Below are positions 21,102-32,239 of a stretch of DNA of 45,000 nucleotides, in pieces (within the stretch, counting starts at the first letter, position 1; each line of letters begins with the position of its first letter). The notes under the pieces were generated by a model, which was given only the letters and a program-made list of their open reading frames with translations, searched no databases and was not told the origin of the DNA. The DNA lies in the NCBI GenBank assembly GCA_014529385.2, contig CM043951.1:113756469-113801468 (forward strand). Direction: 5' to 3'. The position numbers were made by a program, and so were the translations under genes. The DNA comes from Adiantum capillus-veneris. Lineage: Eukaryota > Streptophyta > Polypodiopsida > Polypodiales > Pteridaceae.

Positions 21102-22439
21102 TTAATACCTTGCCCTTGATAGCATATCTGCCACTGTATTGTCTTTACCTGCAACGTGCTTAAACTCGGGATTTAAGGACTTAATGTAGGCAATCCACCA
21201 CAACATAGCAATGTCTGGTGTTGAGCAGCTTGTAATCATCCCAAGAAGTGGTAGACAATCTGTTTCTACAACCACACATGCACCAATTAGGTACTCTTTC
21301 CCACTTTTCAAGGCTGTAACCATACCCCATAACTCTCTCTTTATCTGGTGATAGTTTCTTTGGCGAGCACTTAGTACCTTTACTCCAAATCTTACCACAT
21401 ACCTGTGTCCTTCTTTATCATCTTGCCCTATTGCCCATCCAATCCCTGTAGGACTGGTGTCTACTGTCACAATTACTGGCCTTTGACACTCATAGTCTAC
21501 CTTTCTCAAAGTTGTTGCTGACTGGAGCAACTCCTTTAGCTTTTTCATGGATTTTACATGTGCTTCTGTCCATTTAAACTTCTGATTCTTTCTAAGCAGC
21601 TGATAAAGAGGATCAGCTACATGTGCATAATGTGGAATCCAAGTAACATAGAAGACACATGCTCCCAGAAACCTTCTAACCTCAGTGATGCTAGTGCACG
21701 TTTCTTTCATTCTTTGGATGGCATCTACCTTTGTTGGACAAGGTTTCCTACCATATGGCCCGCACATGTGCCCCACAATAAGCACTTCATTGACACCAAA
21801 CATAGACTTTTTCCCTGACAATGTAAGATTCACTTCTTCCAACCTAGACAAAATTTTATCACAATCATTTATGTGATTTACCACAAACCTGCGACATCCC
21901 TTGAGATCCAAAGCTTCATCTTTGTCACTTTCTTCACATCCTTTGATAGGCAAATCATCAATGAAAGGCATTGTGATTTGAGGAATAAAGTCACGTAAGA
22001 CCTTATTCATCCCATTCATCATATGTGCAACCGAGTTGGTTACTCCCTATGGCAAGGTACACATCCTTACCAAACCCAAAGGTGTCCTCATGGTTGTCAA
22101 GTCTCTGCTTTCGATTGCAAGATGAAATTGATCATACCCTGAGTAGAGATCCCCCATTGAGTAGATTGCCCTCCTTGCAAATGCCTCTACAAACTCATCC
22201 ACAATTGGACCTGTACCTACATTTCTAATTGTCACCTTGTTCACTGGTTTCATATCTTGGATGAAGCATAGAGAACCATTCTTCTTCGGAACTGTGAACC
22301 ACTTGTTTGAGTATGGAGCACAAGAAGGCTCCAAGATTCCCATTTTGATTTTCTCATTCAGTAGCTCTACTAACTTTGGCAAATGAGCCTTTGGAACCGG
22401 AATAGGCCGCAGATTCAGGCCGCAGATTCCAAGGCACAT
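21102..22439 (-). pseudogene. Ty3 reverse transcriptase and RNase H, interrupted
   Basis: The RT fingers and palm start with KWFTVPKKNGSL and YSMGDLYSGYDQF (first catalytic Asp). The active-site box is PFIDDLPIKG, an FIDD variant of YxDD. The RNase H part has VTVDTSPTGIGWA (first Asp), KREL (Glu) and ETDCLPLLG (Asp). TAG at 22047-22049 interrupts RT just before the box, and TAA at 21102-21104 ends the frame before IN. A 13-bp duplication at 22403-22428 disconnects RT from the upstream PR linker. Confidence 0.9.
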
Positions 22440-23140
22440 GAGGTATTGTGAAAATTACCATAGGAGCTACAATAGAAGGATCAACACATCCTATCTCATG
22501 TGGCTCAAATGCAAAAGCCTTACCATGCTTTGAACGCATTTCTTTGAAGCACTTTGTCTCCTCCTGTGTTAGAAACTCCTTGCGACCAATCTGCAAGTCT
22601 TGGAAAGACTCCTTTGTGAAGGTATGCCCAATCTTTTTAGGATTCCTCAAACTTGGTTGTAAAGAATCCTGCTCAATCTTTTCCCTGTTGTTGGGTGGTA
22701 AGGGTGAAGCTACTGGTTTCACCTTCTTTGCTACACTCTTGTATTTAGTTTCAACATGGACTTCTGGGCCAACTGTTTGGCTTTCTTTAAAGGCTTCTAT
22801 TACTTGATACATTTCCATAGAGAAAACTTCCACAACATCATTTTCAAGATGCAAATTAGACCCCATTATAGCATCAAGCTCACCCATAGTATCTACAAAA
22901 GAAACTTCTTCACACAAACCCAAAACATTTTCAGTAGGCTCTAGCAACCCACTCTTTTTCATGCCTATTTGTACATGATGCACATATTGCCTCTCAAATC
23001 TCTTCAAATCTTCAAGTTTTGTAAAACATACTGATCCATTCTTTGTTACCAAGGAGCTCGTTGAAAACGCTTCACCTATTTTTGGATCAGGCGAGACCCT
23101 TTTTCTTTCTGTACCACTGCAATCCCGCTTTACAATGGTA
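22354..23140 (-). pseudogene. PR-RT linker of Ty3 pol
   Basis: A long open frame (conventional part 22354-23052, open from about 23140) includes LTQEETKCFKEMRSKHGKAF and EPHEIGCVDPSIVAPMVIF, the segment before the RT fingers in Ty3 elements. It leaves the RT frame at the 13-bp tandem duplication (22403-22415 repeated at 22416-22428), which adds a non-triplet length. A further frame change lies near 23140. No independent domain was recognised. Confidence 0.7.
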
Positions 23141-24440
23141 CTTGGCCAAAACCCATCATTTCTCTATGATCATGAAACTCTTTGCTCACCTTTGGTAGAG
23201 GATGTTCTCTAAGGTTGTCACGATTTCTTTCATGGTTCACACAAACTGTGAGAAATTGGACAGCTCGTTTACCATCTTTGCTACGTATCCTAGCATATGC
23301 TGAACCATCATCCATTACCTTAATTTGTTTCCATTCGAACTCCCACAATGTAGGGTTGTCCAAGGATGAGATGATATGAAGATGTATCCTGTACAAAGAA
23401 GTTTTGGTCAATCTTTACATCACCTATTGTTACCTTCACACCTGGACATGCTACATACAATTCACCAGATGAATTGTTTGCCACTTTTACCATCCAGCCA
23501 TGATCTGTGTCCATCGGCCATTTGCACTTGTTGTAGAGACTCTTTGACATTATGTTTATTTCTGAACCATGGTCAATCAAGGCAACAAATGGCTCTTCAA
23601 GATCACCTATCTTGACCAAAGTTTCTGTAGTAGCCCTTGCCCAATGACTTCGTGAATAGTAACTCCTAGGAATATCTTCAACTCCTTCATCATCATTTGA
23701 GAAATGCACTTGCTTCACTCTCCCACTAGATTGGTAGCATCTTACCACAGCTCCATCATTCTCCTTATTTTGCAGTTGCATCCCTTGTGTCTTTGAGGTT
23801 TCCCCTTCAACCTGTGGACGAGAAACTTCAGCAAGGGTTTGCCTCTTCCTCTTGATGATGTCAATGATCTCCTCATGGAATTCACGCTTTGCAATTCCAA
23901 GAACTTCTCCCAGAGTAAACTCAATCTTGCTATTCAAGATCCTTTCCTCCAAGACTTTCTTTAAATCTGTAGCAACCTCAATATCAGATTGTAGTTTATA
24001 AGTTGGGCCTTTTGTCTTACCTTTCGTTGGCTCTTTCTTCTTTCCTGTTGTAGACTCCTCCATGAGTACTTGAGGTGGAGATTCTCCTTGTGTTGAGGGT
24101 GTTTGAGAAGGCATTGAGTCGCTTCTTCCCCCACTCCTAGAAGCTCTTTTTGATGGTCCTTTATCAGCATTCTCACGTCTGCGCTTCTCTTCTACAATTG
24201 CCTCATTTTGTTGGCATTTTGTAATGTAGGCATGCATTGACAATGAGTCCACTGGATCATTCCATCCTATTTCTAGACGTATGCAATTACCTGCTTCATG
24301 TAGAATCTCTTTTGTAAGCTTTCACTTTTTAGCTAATTGCATGACATTTGGCCAAATTTGACCATGATGGTCACTCACCTCTTCATCACAAAAATGTTCA
24401 ATTTTTACTCCATAAGTAGCTGCCTCAACTGAAGAGGTGA
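23130..24440 (-). pseudogene. Ty3 protease region, retropepsin with DHG active site
   Basis: After a basic, Ser/Lys-rich stretch comes EEPFVALIDHGSEINIMS (about 23550-23610), the retropepsin loop with DHG in place of the usual D(T/S)G, followed by FFVQDTSSYHLILGQPYI, the conserved h-h-LGxPY element. The frame breaks near 23320 and continues in another frame (23130-23411). TGA at 24322-24324 and a shift near 24460, at an AT dinucleotide run, separate it from gag. The His in the active site may inactivate the enzyme or be a mutation. Confidence 0.75.
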
Positions 24441-25511
24441 CATGCTTAGTTGCCATATATCTTCAACTAAGGTTTGCATTCCCCCCTTCCCAAAGTTAGT
24501 TCTCAAAGGTAGACCTGTCTCTCTTAAGTGGATTTTACCATCCTTAAAAAAGACAACATCTTTTGACAAAGCATCACTAAAATCATCACAATCCCTTCTT
24601 ACATGGTCTGTACTATCACACCAAATACATCTATTAACAAACCCTTCTTTGGGTTGTTGTCTTTGCCTAGGAAGTGGCCCTAATGGTTGGCCTCTTTCTT
24701 CAAGCTTTGCAAGCTTCACCTTCAAGTCACGCATTCCCTTCACAAGCTCGTCTAGCATGGACTCATCAAACTTAGGAGCGATAAAATTAGGCTTTACCAT
24801 TTTGTCAGAAGTTGAGGTGGAAGGACTTGTAGTGTTTACTACCATCTTGTCCCTTCTTCTTTGTCGTTTGGCAAGCAGTGAGACAGCACCTTCAACCTCA
24901 TTCCAGTCGGTCTTTAGTCCTTGCTCAGCATCTTTATCTTCAAGAAGAAGCTCCAAATTTTCTTGAAACTCTTTACCTGCAACTTGTAAGAAAAGATATG
25001 TCTTCTTTGCATCTAGTGTGGCCCTTTCTGTCCTTGTGAGTTGTGCATAGCGCCGCTCAAATTCCCTAAGTAGCTCTATTATTGATAGTCCTTGCTTTGG
25101 CTTGATTACCCATTCTAAGAATGTCCTTTTGGTCACTCTCTTAGAGTCCTCCATGAAATATTCCTCCTTTAAAGCTACTTTGAGTTCTTCCCAATTTCTC
25201 CCATGCCCATCTTTAATTCCCCTAACATGTTCTCTAATTTCTGGAGCAACAACTAGCTCAAAGCTTTGAATCATATCACCTTCTGACACGCGATGCAGCT
25301 CCATCTCCTTCACATACTCGCGTAAGTACTTGGTTACATCTTTGCCATTGAATTGATCCATTCTGTTGACGACCGCTTGTATGGCCTTTGTTGCTGAAAT
25401 CTCCCTTCTTTCAGCGGCATGTTGTTGTTGCATGAACATTGCAAATGCTTGAAACATTTGCATTGTTCTTGGGTCAAAATGCATACCCTGTTGCTCAACA
25501 TGATCACCCAT
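24405..25511 (-). pseudogene. Ty3 gag (capsid and nucleocapsid), largely intact reading frame
   Basis: ATG 25511 opens with MGDHVEQQGMHFDP, 30 bp from the PBS. A capsid-like Retrotrans_gag region follows (RMDQFNGKDVTKYLREYV, GRNWEELKVALKEEY, LLREFERRYAQLTR) and then a CCHC knuckle, CIWCDSTDHVRRDC (C-x2-C-x4-H-x4-C, about 24590-24635). This is the best-preserved gene of the element, open for 368 codons. It ends in an out-of-frame tail; a dinucleotide run near 24460 probably shifted it from the gag-pol frame. Confidence 0.88.
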
Positions 25512-25540
25512 GGTTACCCACAAACTCTTACCCTGGCAGT

Positions 25541-25558
25541 TTCGCGTCGGGTTCACCA
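25541..25558 (-). promoter_or_regulatory. primer-binding site
   Basis: On the minus strand TGGTGAACCCGACGCGAA follows the LTR end by a few bases. It starts with TGG, as required to pair with the CCA end of a tRNA. The tRNA was not identified with confidence. Confidence 0.75.
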
Positions 25559-25564
25559 AAAATA

Positions 25565-27593
25565 TATCGAGAAATTTGTGGTCTTGCCAGGAAAGCACCG
25601 GGCTTATGGCTGTGAGAGTTTGTGAGAGAACTCAACAAAAACTATATGAAGGAGTTAAACCATAGATGCCATGAAGACTAGGGTTTGGAAAGAAGTGCAA
25701 TCAAAGAAGACTCACTCTTTCTCTCTTGCACTCACACACACAAAGAAAGAACACAAAAGAGAATGGCAAAACAATACGAAGATGAAAACATCAAGGCTAT
25801 GGTCATATCGTATCATGGGTAATATGAAAGGGTTAATAGATGAGTTAATGGCATTCAATCTTGGCTGACCAAATAGGCTACGAATTGTTCTTTGGAATTG
25901 TAGTTTTGTGCTTACCATAATATATATATTTTGTCTAGTGATTGGGATTAATTGTGTGTACAAATCCTCTTGGTTCATAGCAAGATAACTACGCTTACAT
26001 CAAAAGAAAAATTATAGTCTATGAGAGGTAGTATGATGGGATCCGGTGATAGAAGTATTTCATTGAGCCTTTCAGGGCCGAAGAGAAACACTATACGTTG
26101 TTGAAAGTGTATTTTACGGCTAATCCATACGTTAATTCTAATAGATCATACAGAGTGAAAGCGATAGAAATCATCATCATGTGGGTTATTCATCTAGGAT
26201 AGTATGTGAGAAATGTAGATATGAGAAAAATGTAGATATGAGAGAAGTGAAGAGATGAGAAGTTTCCCTCCCAAGCCCTATTCTTGCCCGTAGGCAATAA
26301 GGATACTGCGAGATGTACCTGTAGCAAGGAGAACCTAAAATTTGTAGAGAGGACGAATTACTAAGAGTGAGAGAGATAGGTTTGGTTAAGGAGATGAGAT
26401 TAGATACATATATATATATATATTGGATTAGAGATGAAAATGAAAACAACAAGAAATCAAGAAAACATCAATGTAGAACACATCTTACTTGACAAACCCT
26501 TCGGCACCATTATTGATGGAGAAAGAAGAAGAGGGGAGAATTCAACGTTGATTGATACGCCAAGTACAATACCTTCTTTGATTAGAGTTGATCTTCGAAG
26601 GATAGCGTACAAGAATGGCTAGTCTTCCTCTAGGAGAAAGTGTAGGCTTGGGCTTATGTTAATGGAGCTAAGTACAATTAGGCATTACTACTCACTCCCT
26701 CAAGAATTCCTCTCATCAATGGCTTGAATGCTTGATTTCCTTTTCAAGGAAGAAGAGGTCCCCTTTTATAGGTGAAGGGAACCCCCAAGGGTTTACACAA
26801 GAAGAGAGGAGCCAATGTGAATAGGAATTGGAAAAGTTGGAAATGAGTTGTCCCTGCATGATGTGGGCAGACTGGGGTCCAGTATTTTGACCATATCTCC
26901 TCAACCGTGGCTCCAAATAAAAAAGTAAAAATATGGGCAGAAACTTCAGCTAATTAGCTACGATTTTCATTGTAAAATCAGTTTCCAATTTGGATTGGAA
27001 CCTTGTGTAAAAAATTCATCAAAATAAGGTCCATTTTTGGCAGCAAAAGTCTTCCCGTGGTCCCCTTAGCCTAGAATTTCATTTAATTCAAAGGACACCT
27101 CATGCCATATGAAAGCATGACATTGCTCCTTGACAAAGTTTTGTAATCATGCTTGCAATAATGCATTAAAATAAGTGTATCTTTGAAATCATGCCACCTA
27201 GTGTCCCACTAGGATTTAATTCCCTCGTAGTAGCTATTTAAAAAGAAATATAAGAAAAGTATAAAAAATACATAGAATATATATATATTGGAGTTTACCC
27301 TAGATATAGGATCTAGCTAGGGTGTGAGATGATAATGAGATAGTAGAAATAAAGAATCAATGCTTTTTGCCCCAAGTTAAAGAGGCGGAGCTATTGAGCT
27401 TTTCCCATAGTATTTTCTGATGGTAAAGTCATGATAGGTTACCCTTGAGAAAAATAATAGGATGAGATAGAAGGCTTATTATTATACTTAAATATGCATA
27501 TGTACATTATAGGAAAGATAATTATGTATCTAAAAAGTTACAAGATAGATCTTGTAGCATGCGTTCCCACTATGTATGTGTCACAGCATGACA
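25565..27593 (-). repeat. 5' LTR of the Ty3 element
   Basis: It pairs with 17514-19531 over its whole length. Differences include a 17-bp insertion near 26222 (AGAAAAATGTAGATATG-like duplication), loss of five bases near 26309, and scattered substitutions. Its inner end reads CGATA rather than CGACA on the element's strand, so the terminal CA has mutated to TA. Confidence 0.95.
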
Positions 27594-28279
27594 GCGTCCT
27601 GGCGCACATGGATTTTTTTGCATCGTCTGATCACATTGGGCACCATTGTGCTTGGTGGTGATTCTATTGACCCCCTATGCCCCCCCTGTCACTCGGATTT
27701 GTAAAAAAAAACCCTGAGATGTACCCCCTGGTCGAGGGGTCACTGCATGTTCGAGGTTCTGTGTATGTGTTGTTGAAATGAAATTTATTGGACAATAGGA
27801 ATTTTAAAAAAACATGTATTGAATGTTGAAAGAAATTGTTAACAAAAATAGTTGTTCTATATTGATTTGGATATTACATCATGGTCGATTATCTGTACTA
27901 CAAATTACATATGTGGGTATGGGGTGAATGGATGACTTGACGCCAAAGGATTTTAAAATTTTCACTGGGTTTTTCAAATATTGACCTAGACTCAAGGCGC
28001 AGTGGCAGAGGATTGATCCTGGGTTGTTGCATGTAAAGGCATTGTTGTGGGCTTCCACCGCACATATCAAAGCAAGGGCCTTGCCTAGCACTATGTGCAA
28101 GCCACAGATGGCTCCAAGCACACAACTAGCCTAAATTAGTAAGCTCAAAGATGACGATGGTGTGTCACTCACCGCTCTACGCTTGCTGTTGTGGAGGATT
28201 CCTTGCCACGAAGAAGAGGGAGCCGCTGCTGCGTCGTGCTCAACCGCCTCGCCGCCGTCGTGCTGCTGCAATGCTCGAT
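27594..28279. other. flanking sequence without a supported gene
   Basis: Right flank of the Ty3 insertion, starting with the target duplicate GCGT. A segment at 27990-28120 (GGCGCAGTGGCAGAGGATTG, then TGGGTTGTTGCATG) resembles the promoter boxes of a tRNA-derived SINE but no clear SINE was delimited. No gene. Confidence 0.4.
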
Positions 28280-28345
28280 CACACACACACACACACTCTC
28301 TCTCTCTCAAGCACGCACACACACACACACTCTCTCTCTCTCAAG

Positions 28346-28378
<33 letters not shown>
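28280..28378. repeat. compound (CA)n(CT)n microsatellite
   Basis: A unit of (AC)n(TC)nAAGCACG occurs twice in tandem and is followed by a longer (CA) run. Confidence 0.95.
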
Positions 28379-28383
<5 letters not shown>

Positions 28384-29904
28384 CACAAGGGAGATGAACC
28401 AAGAGCACCCTTCTTGCATTGCACAAATGAGAGAATGAGGTATTTTAGGTTTAGATTGACTTTTCTATGGGCTTTCCCGTTCACATTTGGCACCCACACT
28501 TAGCCAATCTTATCCAAAAATTATAGGTTCCAATTTTAGAGTGCGCCTCTCATTGACGTTCACTCTTAACCATTCCTACCTGATCGACAAGCCCGGCCAA
28601 TAACATAATACACTACTAGCGGGTCCGACAAGCCCGATCCATGGCTACATAAAAGGTGGTCTCTTGGTGGTGGTGATAGCTTGGTGGGGTAACATGCCCC
28701 CCTTCTTAACGTAGATTCCACCGTCAAATTATAGTGAGAGAAATCCCGTTATGTCCATGTTGTAGAGAATATGGATTTGAATGAGCAAGGCAAAGTCCCT
28801 GTTTTATGCAAGCGGAATTATATGGCCATAAATCATGAGAGGAATGTAAAGTACATGTGGAAATGAGTAAATGCAAGATTTATGAAATGCTAGACTGCCA
28901 TTAAGGACAATTAGATTGCACTTTAAGGAAATTAGTTAATCAAGAGTTTTGGGCTTATGGGTGAGTTTATCAATTAGCTAGCTATGACTAAGGTTAAAAC
29001 AACTGCTCTAGTACTAGCTAAGCTAAGAAGATTATCTAAATGCAAGATTCCCTAATTGTGCTTTTCAGCTTTGATTAGCCAATTAGCTCTCACAACTCCA
29101 AACAAAAGCTTGAAATTTTAACTGTAAGCTCGGTGGAAGTCTTTTAAATGTCATTTTTTTCTTTTTTCTTTTATCTTGGTTCACAATCATTTGACGTGTG
29201 TACTTATTTTGTATGTCCAGGGCTTTTTGCTTCTCAAGGAAAAGCGCCCACACTGGGAACCTCTAGGGCTCTAGTACCATAGACAATACATGTGAATGAA
29301 GTACCAAATCAAGCCAGGATTTCTCTTCCAGTGTAAGATTTTTCATTTGTGGCACTTAAGTTTTTTGCTTCCATTTCCTTGGTATTCTCACTAGTGTCTT
29401 TTGTTGTTTAAGTGAGCAAGCTTCTCTATGCCTAAAACAGTCCTAAGGTCTCTAATACTCAGATAATTTTATCAATTAGGCCTAGTGGTCAAGTAAATGA
29501 GTTGACCTAAAGTCATGGTATCCTAATCTCAAGGATCATCCATAAGATTAAACTCTAGTTCAATCAACTTAAGCAAAGACAAATTTAACATCTATAATGG
29601 CAGATAACAAACATAACTACTACACTTAAACAAACCATGAAAAACCACAATTATTAATTATACATATCCACCAGCATGAATCATGTAAAGTAGTACACCT
29701 GGAGGTATGGAGATTCTCATTTCGTCGAAGCAGATGTCCTCAACCATGTGGATGGAAATCCATATAAGTCCTACATAACAATATCAAACAACAACCATTA
29801 TACCTCTAGGAGGCATGTTAGTGTGAAAAAAACTAAACTCTTAGAAAACAAACTCAAAACACAATCCAAACACCCAACCTACCTATTTGTTGTCCCTTTT
29901 AGAA
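28379..29904. other. unassigned sequence, no gene seen
   Basis: AT-rich sequence without reading frames of recognisable character. The word CGACAAGCCCG appears twice near 28575 and 28627. Nothing else stands out. Confidence 0.5.
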
Positions 29905-30261
29905 TCAAGGAAAGAGGATATTATATAAACCGGGTGGCCACCCTAAGGTTAGGCCTCTATCCTCATCATCTAGATAAACGAAATCATTTTCTATGAGGCC
30001 ATAGTCTTCCTCGGTCTCTATTATTTCTTCTTCATCACCCTCTTGCACAAGCGTGTTAATCAAGAACCTCGCTATGCATGGATACTCATCTTGTGCAAAA
30101 GAATAAGCATGTGCCACTGGAGAAATATTCGCTGCTAAGTAGGGATCACTAGTTAAACATAGATGTATCAACCAATCTAACTCCTCAAAATTTCTCTCAC
30201 GTGCAAGTCTCTCTACCAAATCCCACTCGCAAGAAAGTACAGGGTGATAGATGTGAAACAT
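29905..30261 (-). CDS. hypothetical 118-residue acidic protein, possibly a retroelement fragment
   Basis: The ATG at 30261 opens a frame of 118 codons. The N-terminal 65 residues look helical with Trp and Arg (CEWDLVERLARERNFEELDW, then LTSDPYLAANISPVAHAY). The C-terminal third is strongly acidic (EGDEEEIIETEEDYG, then DEDRG). No domain was recognised. No promoter or homologous neighbour supports expression. It lies on the same strand as the degenerate frame at 30697-31290 and could be the tail of the same dead element. Confidence 0.3.
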   Translation of the reverse strand: MFHIYHPVLSCEWDLVERLARERNFEELDWLIHLCLTSDPYLAANISPVAHAYSFAQDEYPCIARFLINTLVQEGDEEEIIETEEDYGLIENDFVYLDDEDRGLTLGWPPGLYNILFP

Positions 30262-30696
30262 TGGAGAAAAAGAAAAAGGGTACCTTTCATCAAAAATAGA
30301 AGTTCATGGCTCTGGGGAACTAGCCAACTCTGAGAATACAAAAGATTTGGTTAGGTCTTCACAACATAAGAGTTGTTTTTGTGTGCTGCTTGATATGACA
30401 TGGTGAATTTGGACTTATGTGTAGGATCTGATAGGGTGCTCTCTCGTTGCTAGTTGCTCTTGCTCTTTTACTATTTGTTATCTTTTTTTGTTTGTTTGCT
30501 AGAACTAGTATAAGGCTATGTATATACAGTCCCTCAATTGTAGAGTTTAGATGCCAGGGAAGAAAATTTAAGAGGATGGGGATCCAAAATATTGACGTGA
30601 GTGAGGACTCCCCCTTCCTTGGGTAGGTTATACTATTTGAAATGTGCTCCTCACCCTTTGAAACCAAATGTTCCAGTTGGTAATAGGTGAGGACTT
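30262..30696. other. no gene seen
   Basis: Spacer between the two minus-strand frames, with many stops. TTGGTTTCAAAGGGTGAGG on the minus strand near 30665 is weakly similar to a tRNA-Met PBS but too diverged to call. Confidence 0.4.
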
Positions 30697-31290
30697 TTAC
30701 CAGTAGTTGTCTATTACCTTAGGTGCCTCATCGAGTTGCAAGGGTGGTAAGGTACTCTCCAAAGATCGAACTTGAAGTGGTTCATCAGGTGATTCTTGAA
30801 TACTGGGACGTGTGGATACCTTTGTAGCTTCATGGAGGTCCACTATTGTAGGTGGAGGTTGTGGAGAAGTTTTTACCTCTATAGATGCATTACATGAGGA
30901 GCTAGAAGCTTCATTTGACTTCCCTGTTCTTGAGCTAGGTGGAACAAATTGTCCTTTTATTGGTACCCAAACTAGCTCTAGAGCAGGTATGTAGCATTTT
31001 GTGATTTTTTCCTTTCCACGATCTTCAATCTATTTTGGAGCTACAGGATTGGGCTCACATGGGCTAGGTAACAAGCAAGAGCACAATTTACATTTTGGTA
31101 CCCAAATTTGATCATTTCTTTCATAGTAGCTTTGGGCTTCCAATAGTCTTTTTGGAATCCATCGTGATTTGTTCTTGACTCTCCTAGAGCACGCTCTTGG
31201 TTCTCCATGAGAAGCTTTTCTTGAAATGGATGGAAGGGTTGATGTATCTAGAAGTAAGGCCTTGAGGACCCATTGATATGTACTCTTAGG
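30697..31290 (-). pseudogene. degenerate Pro/Ser-rich reading frame of retroelement character
   Basis: The minus strand is open from about 31290 to the stop at 30697-30699, apart from TAG at 31030-31032. It has no start codon placed with confidence. It reads a Lys/Arg-rich part with RWIPKRLLEAQSYYE and NDQIWVPKCKLCSC, then a Ser/Pro-rich part with PSSRTGKSNEASSSS and PPLQLDEAPKV. Repeated W(I/V)PK motifs and Cys pairs suggest a gag-linked or accessory retroelement protein, but the family was not identified. Confidence 0.35.
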
Positions 31291-31422
31291 TCATTGTTGG
31301 AGCCCCATTTGTCCAACTGTTTTAATGAGCCCATCTTGTAAAGCATATCAAATTCCCATTTTTATGTCAAAGTCGTCTTATCATTTTGATCCACTTGTCT
31401 GGGTTATGTAAAGATTAATCAG

Positions 31423-32220
31423 TCAGTCAGGACCCATATTTGTTCCCACTTTGTAATTATGAGGAAGAGAACTTATGTACATTTTTGAGCTAAGGTGACT
31501 AAGCATAAATGTCACCTTAGAACCATTTGGAGAATAACATTTTTTTATTATTAATCTTGTGTCGTACGAGTATGAGAGAGAGAGAGAGAGAGAGTGAGTA
31601 TGTCTTATCCTCTTCGCTACGCATTTCTCCCTCACCGGATTCATGATGTGACCACATCATCGTGGTAGTCTCTCCGAGAGCTACACGCCCAAGCCATGCA
31701 TTCATATTTTCGAGCTGTTCACGATCGATCCTTCATCGAGCTTCTTTTGCTTGTAAGTAACACAAACAGTGTCTGTTTTCAACAATCAAGTGCTCTATGG
31801 AAAGAGAAAGAGATTAGCTACACATAGATATTCTTAGACTTAGGTTTCGCCCACTTTTGGATTATGACGTGTGAGTTTATCGCAACTGTAATGGAGATAA
31901 CTCGGGTTCAATCTGGTGAGATTAGACTTATAGGTAAGTATATCCTATGGAAAGGATGGTGCCTAGTAAGTTTGATGCAATTCCGAGTTCATTGGAAGTG
32001 TAAACGGTGCTGTGAGCGTTTAGGGATAGAGTGGGTTGCATTCTACCAGGGTTAGTGATTGATGCATCATGAAAGTGCGTATGTGTAGATTGGTCTCAGC
32101 CTGACAAGCTAACAAGATTGCCTACGTGCACCTACGGGTTAGTCGTGTCATCGGATGATAAGTATGTTGTCTGTGTTGTGCTTGCGAGCATGAACAGGGG
32201 AGTAGTTATGTCCTAAAACA
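31423..32220 (+). repeat. putative 5' LTR of the large plus-strand Ty3 element, left edge unknown
   Basis: Its right end is set by CCTAAAACA at 32220, one base before the PBS. The left edge cannot be fixed because the 3' LTR is outside the window; the coordinate given is a guess. It contains a GA microsatellite at about 31573-31598 and a 9-bp inverted repeat (TAAGGTGAC...GTCACCTTA) at about 31493-31521. Confidence 0.5.
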
Positions 32221-32221
32221 T

Positions 32222-32239
32222 TGGCGCCGCTGCCCGGGA
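32222..32239 (+). promoter_or_regulatory. primer-binding site, tRNA-Asp type
   Basis: TGGCGCCGCTGCCCGGGA is a near match to the complement of the 3' end of plant tRNA-Asp (TGGCGCCGTTGCCGGGGA), with two differences. It lies one base after a CA LTR end. This PBS is common in plant Ty3 elements of the Tat/Athila branch. Confidence 0.85.

Larger units (their letters stand above)
17514..27593 (-). mobile_element. complete Ty3-type LTR retrotransposon, coding-defective
   Basis: Two direct repeats of about 2.02 kb (17514-19531 and 25565-27593) flank a minus-strand gag, PR, RT, RNase H, IN order, which defines Ty3. The LTRs run TGT...ACA. A 4-bp target duplication GCGT is seen at 17510-17513 and 27594-27597. 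The PBS (25541-25558) and polypurine tract (19532-19546) are in place. The integrase C-terminus has no chromodomain. Every coding section is broken by stops or frameshifts. By eye the LTRs differ at roughly 2% of positions plus a 17-bp indel. Confidence 0.93.

Noticed and set aside
21558-22807. Plus-strand frames opposite the Ty3 pol and gag
   Set aside because: Antisense shadows of the minus-strand coding region without recognisable motifs.
28151-28503. Thr/His/Leu/Ser-rich frames across the CA/CT microsatellite
   Set aside because: Microsatellite translation in all three frames.
30640-30670. TGGTTTCAAAGG on the minus strand as tRNA-Met PBS
   Set aside because: Only about 9 of 12 bases match and no LTR end is visible.
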